Source: Epiperipatus broadwayi
Lineage: Eukaryota > Onychophora > Udeonychophora > Euonychophora > Peripatidae
Direction of reading: 5' to 3'
Length of the DNA: 64,000 bases
Assembly: GCA_028023455.1 (NCBI GenBank)
Contig: JAQFVV010000021.1
Span: forward strand, 6,598,853 to 6,662,852
In this document: in pieces, positions 61,581 to 64,000 of the stretch
Numbering within the stretch: position 1 is the stretch's first letter
Layout: the number at the start of each line of letters is the position of its first letter
The notes under the pieces: model-generated
Seen by the model: the letters and a program-made list of their open reading frames with translations, nothing else
Database searches by the model: none
What the model was told of the DNA's origin: nothing
Program-made: the position numbers and the translations under genes

Positions 61581-62224
61581 ATTTGGATAAGTATATAAGA
61601 ATGTCATGTGATTTTGTTGCAGCATTAACTTTTCTAATCAAAGAGTGGAAAAATATGGGGTCTACATTTGTCATAAATATAAGGCTTGTAAAATATATTG
61701 GAACTGACTTATATAACTTTGCCAGCAAGTTAGTTTGCATAATTTAAGGTTTTGTTTCATTTCAGGCTAGTAATTTGAATAATTTGCAAAATGCACAAGT
61801 ATATTTCTGTGGTGGCCCATGAGGATATATAGTGGTGGGGTGGTGTTTGCAAATATGAACACAAATGACCTTCTTCAAAGTAAATAATCACATTCAAGAA
61901 GATTACAAACACTTGTTTTACTATGAAAGCACCATTGTATTATTGGTCTGCAGTAACTTTTGCCCATCCAATAGAGAATACAAACAAAACAAGCACATAT
62001 CTAAATGAGATAAAAATCACTAGACGCAAATTGCTGACACTTTTTTGCATTTTTATCTAGATAGCATATTTTATTTGTATATTTATGTAAGACGCATATA
62101 AGCATTTAATTAATATATAAATTTAAGAAGGGTAATAATTAAACAAAAACATTCATTTTACACTAGGGTTGGGGTGCAGCCTTGCAGCCTCTATGCATGA
62201 GCCACCACTAGTATATTAGTCTCC

Positions 62225-62380
62225 AGTTTTAAACTCTAATCCTCACTGTTAATGGAAAATTAAAAAATCTGGTCTGGGGAAAAATATATAGCATTGATTC
62301 TTCTGGTGTCTATTAATTGCTCAAACTTACAACAGATGGCTCTCAAACAGGGCAAAGAGCTCTAAAAAGATATAATTTGC
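62225..62380 (+). repeat. D-related repeat
   Basis: AAAATCTGGTCTGGGGAAAA, then TTGATTCTTCTGGTGTCTAT, then TTGCTCAAACTTACAACAGA. The order matches the second half of family D (CTAGTCTGGGG...CTTCTGGAATCCATTGATTACT). Confidence 0.55.
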
Positions 62381-63038
62381 AATGGTATGATGAAAACTAA
62401 AAGTGTAAAATAAAGTTTCACAGTGAATTGTTAATAGTTGGTGAAGATTGTTCTGTCTGTTAATTGGACTATATATTGATTCAAAATTATTTTGGAAGAA
62501 CTCTTAAGAGAATCGTTTAGTATTATTTCTATGTATTGATTCTATATTTAAGGCTGGATTGGCTTAGGAATTGTATTTTAGTTATTGTGTTTGAAGTAAA
62601 ATGCTTAGCTGTTCATATTTATGGAAAATGTTTTAAAGTGATAATAACAATTGCTTATTTGTGTAAACTGTATAATATAGTCATGTTTTTAAAGATGGAT
62701 AAGTTTTCATCTCCAGTTTTTTTTTACTCTCTCCATTTTTTATACTACTATCTTCAGATATTTAGGTCAGTACAGGGCAAGACCATCATACACTTGCCAT
62801 ATGATTTGCCCATCACTGTCCTAATTCTATCTAAAATAAAATAAGATAGGCATGGCTGCAGATTATCAAAAGACAGATATGTAATTATAACTGATTACAG
62901 TTATTATGTTAAGAAAATTATCAATTATATATATTTATTAAGCAGACAAGATTCTTACAAAGATTATTATTAACTTAAAGGTTACAGAATTTACTCACTA
63001 AAAGTTATTACAACTTATTAATTATGAATGTTCAACAT
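62381..63038. other. AT-rich sequence with a chance open frame
   Basis: A 102-codon frame (62536-62844, non-ATG start) is hydrophobic and K/I/Y-rich without motifs, and I judge it chance. Nothing else. Confidence 0.35.
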
Positions 63039-63290
63039 TTAGCTAGCTTTAGAATTATGAATTAATTTAATTTTATATTTTATTTTATAAAGCTCTGCAG
63101 GAAGAAATTTTACCAATCTTCTTCTAGCTGAGGTGTTTTCATGGTGTGTGGTCCTGGATATTCTCCAATTGGCTGTCTTGTCCAATATCTTCTTGGTAGG
63201 CTGTGGGTTTTGAACTTCTCCATCATCCCGGATCAATTTCCGAAAATGAAGATGTTAACTGGTTGCTCTCTACCCAATGGTTTTTATCAT
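63039..63290 (-). pseudogene. Possible retroelement-derived coding fragment
   Basis: A 65-codon frame (63039-63236) reads IRDDGEVQNPQPTKKILDK and then RTTHHENTSARRRLVKFLP. Codon use and charge pattern are more protein-like than the surroundings. The text loosely recalls the linker before the RT of some non-LTR elements (P....E...FW......HN..A.W), but the tryptophans fall in another frame. Family not established. Confidence 0.2.
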
Positions 63291-64000
63291 AGAAAAAGAG
63301 TGAACAAGTGAACCTCAATATCTGAATTTTGGTTTTTTTTATATTAACTCTTTCTCACCCCCACTCAAAAGCCTGTAAGTTGTTTACAAATTTTAATTTT
63401 CAATTTTAAGTTTTAATAACCAGCATAAATTTTAGCAAAGACAAAAGATCGAGCTTAGTCATTGACAAGCAGTTCTGGGTTAAAGACTTTGTTTTTGACT
63501 GTTTTTAATTTTATTTTTAAATCTTTGAATTTTCAGTTCTCAGTTTACAATTTAATAAGAAATATTTTTGAGAAAGTGATGACCTTGATTCTCTTTTTTT
63601 AAAAAGAGATTTAAGTTGTCAACATTCTGCAATATGTATAAGACAGTCATCCCTGAATTTAAGATTTATATGCAAATACAAACAAATTTATATATGTAAT
63701 AACTTAAAAGATATAATTTAGAAAAGATGTAATGTTTACTAAATCTATCACATTACAGTTTCCTTCACACACACACACATATATATATATATAGGTGCAC
63801 TTTTACACATATAATGATGTTTGCACTACTTATTTTAATTTTATTAATTTTAAATTTATAACTGGGTATACATATATGCATACTGACTAATATATTAAAT
63901 ATACACCCATGTCAGAGCATACATGTAAATATACGCTATTACATATTAAAATAAATTATAAGATTATATACATGGACTGAGACAGGTTTGAATTAAAGAA
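63291..64000. other. AT-rich sequence with a CA/TA microsatellite
   Basis: (CA)n then (TA)n at about 63767-63793. A short TATATA/ATACAT-rich tail follows to the window end. No gene. Confidence 0.5.

Noticed and set aside
62536-62844. 102-codon frame that could be a membrane protein
   Set aside because: No ATG start, no motif, and composition as expected from AT-rich DNA.

Overview
This window is AT-rich, animal-type nuclear DNA. It shows no intact cellular gene, no rRNA gene and no CRISPR array. Four things point to a metazoan (invertebrate-like) genome: long TA and TATC microsatellites, tRNA-derived SINEs, decayed APE-type LINEs with a Penelope-like element and a Tigger/pogo-like transposase, and the absence of prokaryotic gene packing. 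I cannot name the species. The window could be intergenic or one large intron.

Almost everything recognisable is mobile-element debris in two layers. The coding relics are: a LINE endonuclease fragment (25.4-26.0 kb, +); the C-terminal part of another LINE with the longest open frame here, 245 codons (39.6-40.6 kb, +); a long decayed LINE with endonuclease and reverse transcriptase (44.7-47.3 kb, +), interrupted by a family A repeat; a 3' end of the same LINE family (50.5-51.2 kb, -); a Tigger/CENP-B-like transposase pseudogene (52.5-53.1 kb, +); and a Penelope-like GIY-YIG fragment (56.2-56.8 kb, +).

The short non-coding repeats fall into families that I name here for convenience. A is about 370 bp and has about ten copies, one a head-to-head pair. 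B is a tRNA-derived SINE with three copies, two in an inverted pair. C and D share a CTGAWGAAG...GAAAC core with B. E is tandem units of 310-370 bp at 49.8-50.5 kb. G is a repeat of about 0.85 kb in three copies. H is a tandem cluster at 19.9-20.8 kb. T is a compact tRNA-Ser/Leu-like SINE of about 90 bp in three copies, conspicuously GC-rich here. There is also a MITE-like foldback element at 32.3 kb and a tandem array of tRNA-like boxes at 58.3 kb.

Layout: 0-5 kb holds A, the B inverted pair and C. 5.9-9.4 kb is a 3.5 kb block bounded by matching inverted ends next to TA repeats. 10.3-12.9 kb is a diverged duplication (G). 13-19.4 kb holds cruciform-prone TA palindromes, A, and a long AT-rich block whose left edge resembles that of the 5.9 kb block. 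20-29 kb holds H, E, T, a LINE fragment and A. 30-39 kb is sparse, with the C foldback, the MITE, G and A. 39-57 kb is dense in retroelements and contains a 530 bp TATC array. 57-64 kb holds D, the tRNA-like tandem, A and AT-rich DNA. The most interesting points are the shared core motif of otherwise different families, the new-looking family A with its microsatellite edge and nested insertion, and the 3.5 kb bounded block.
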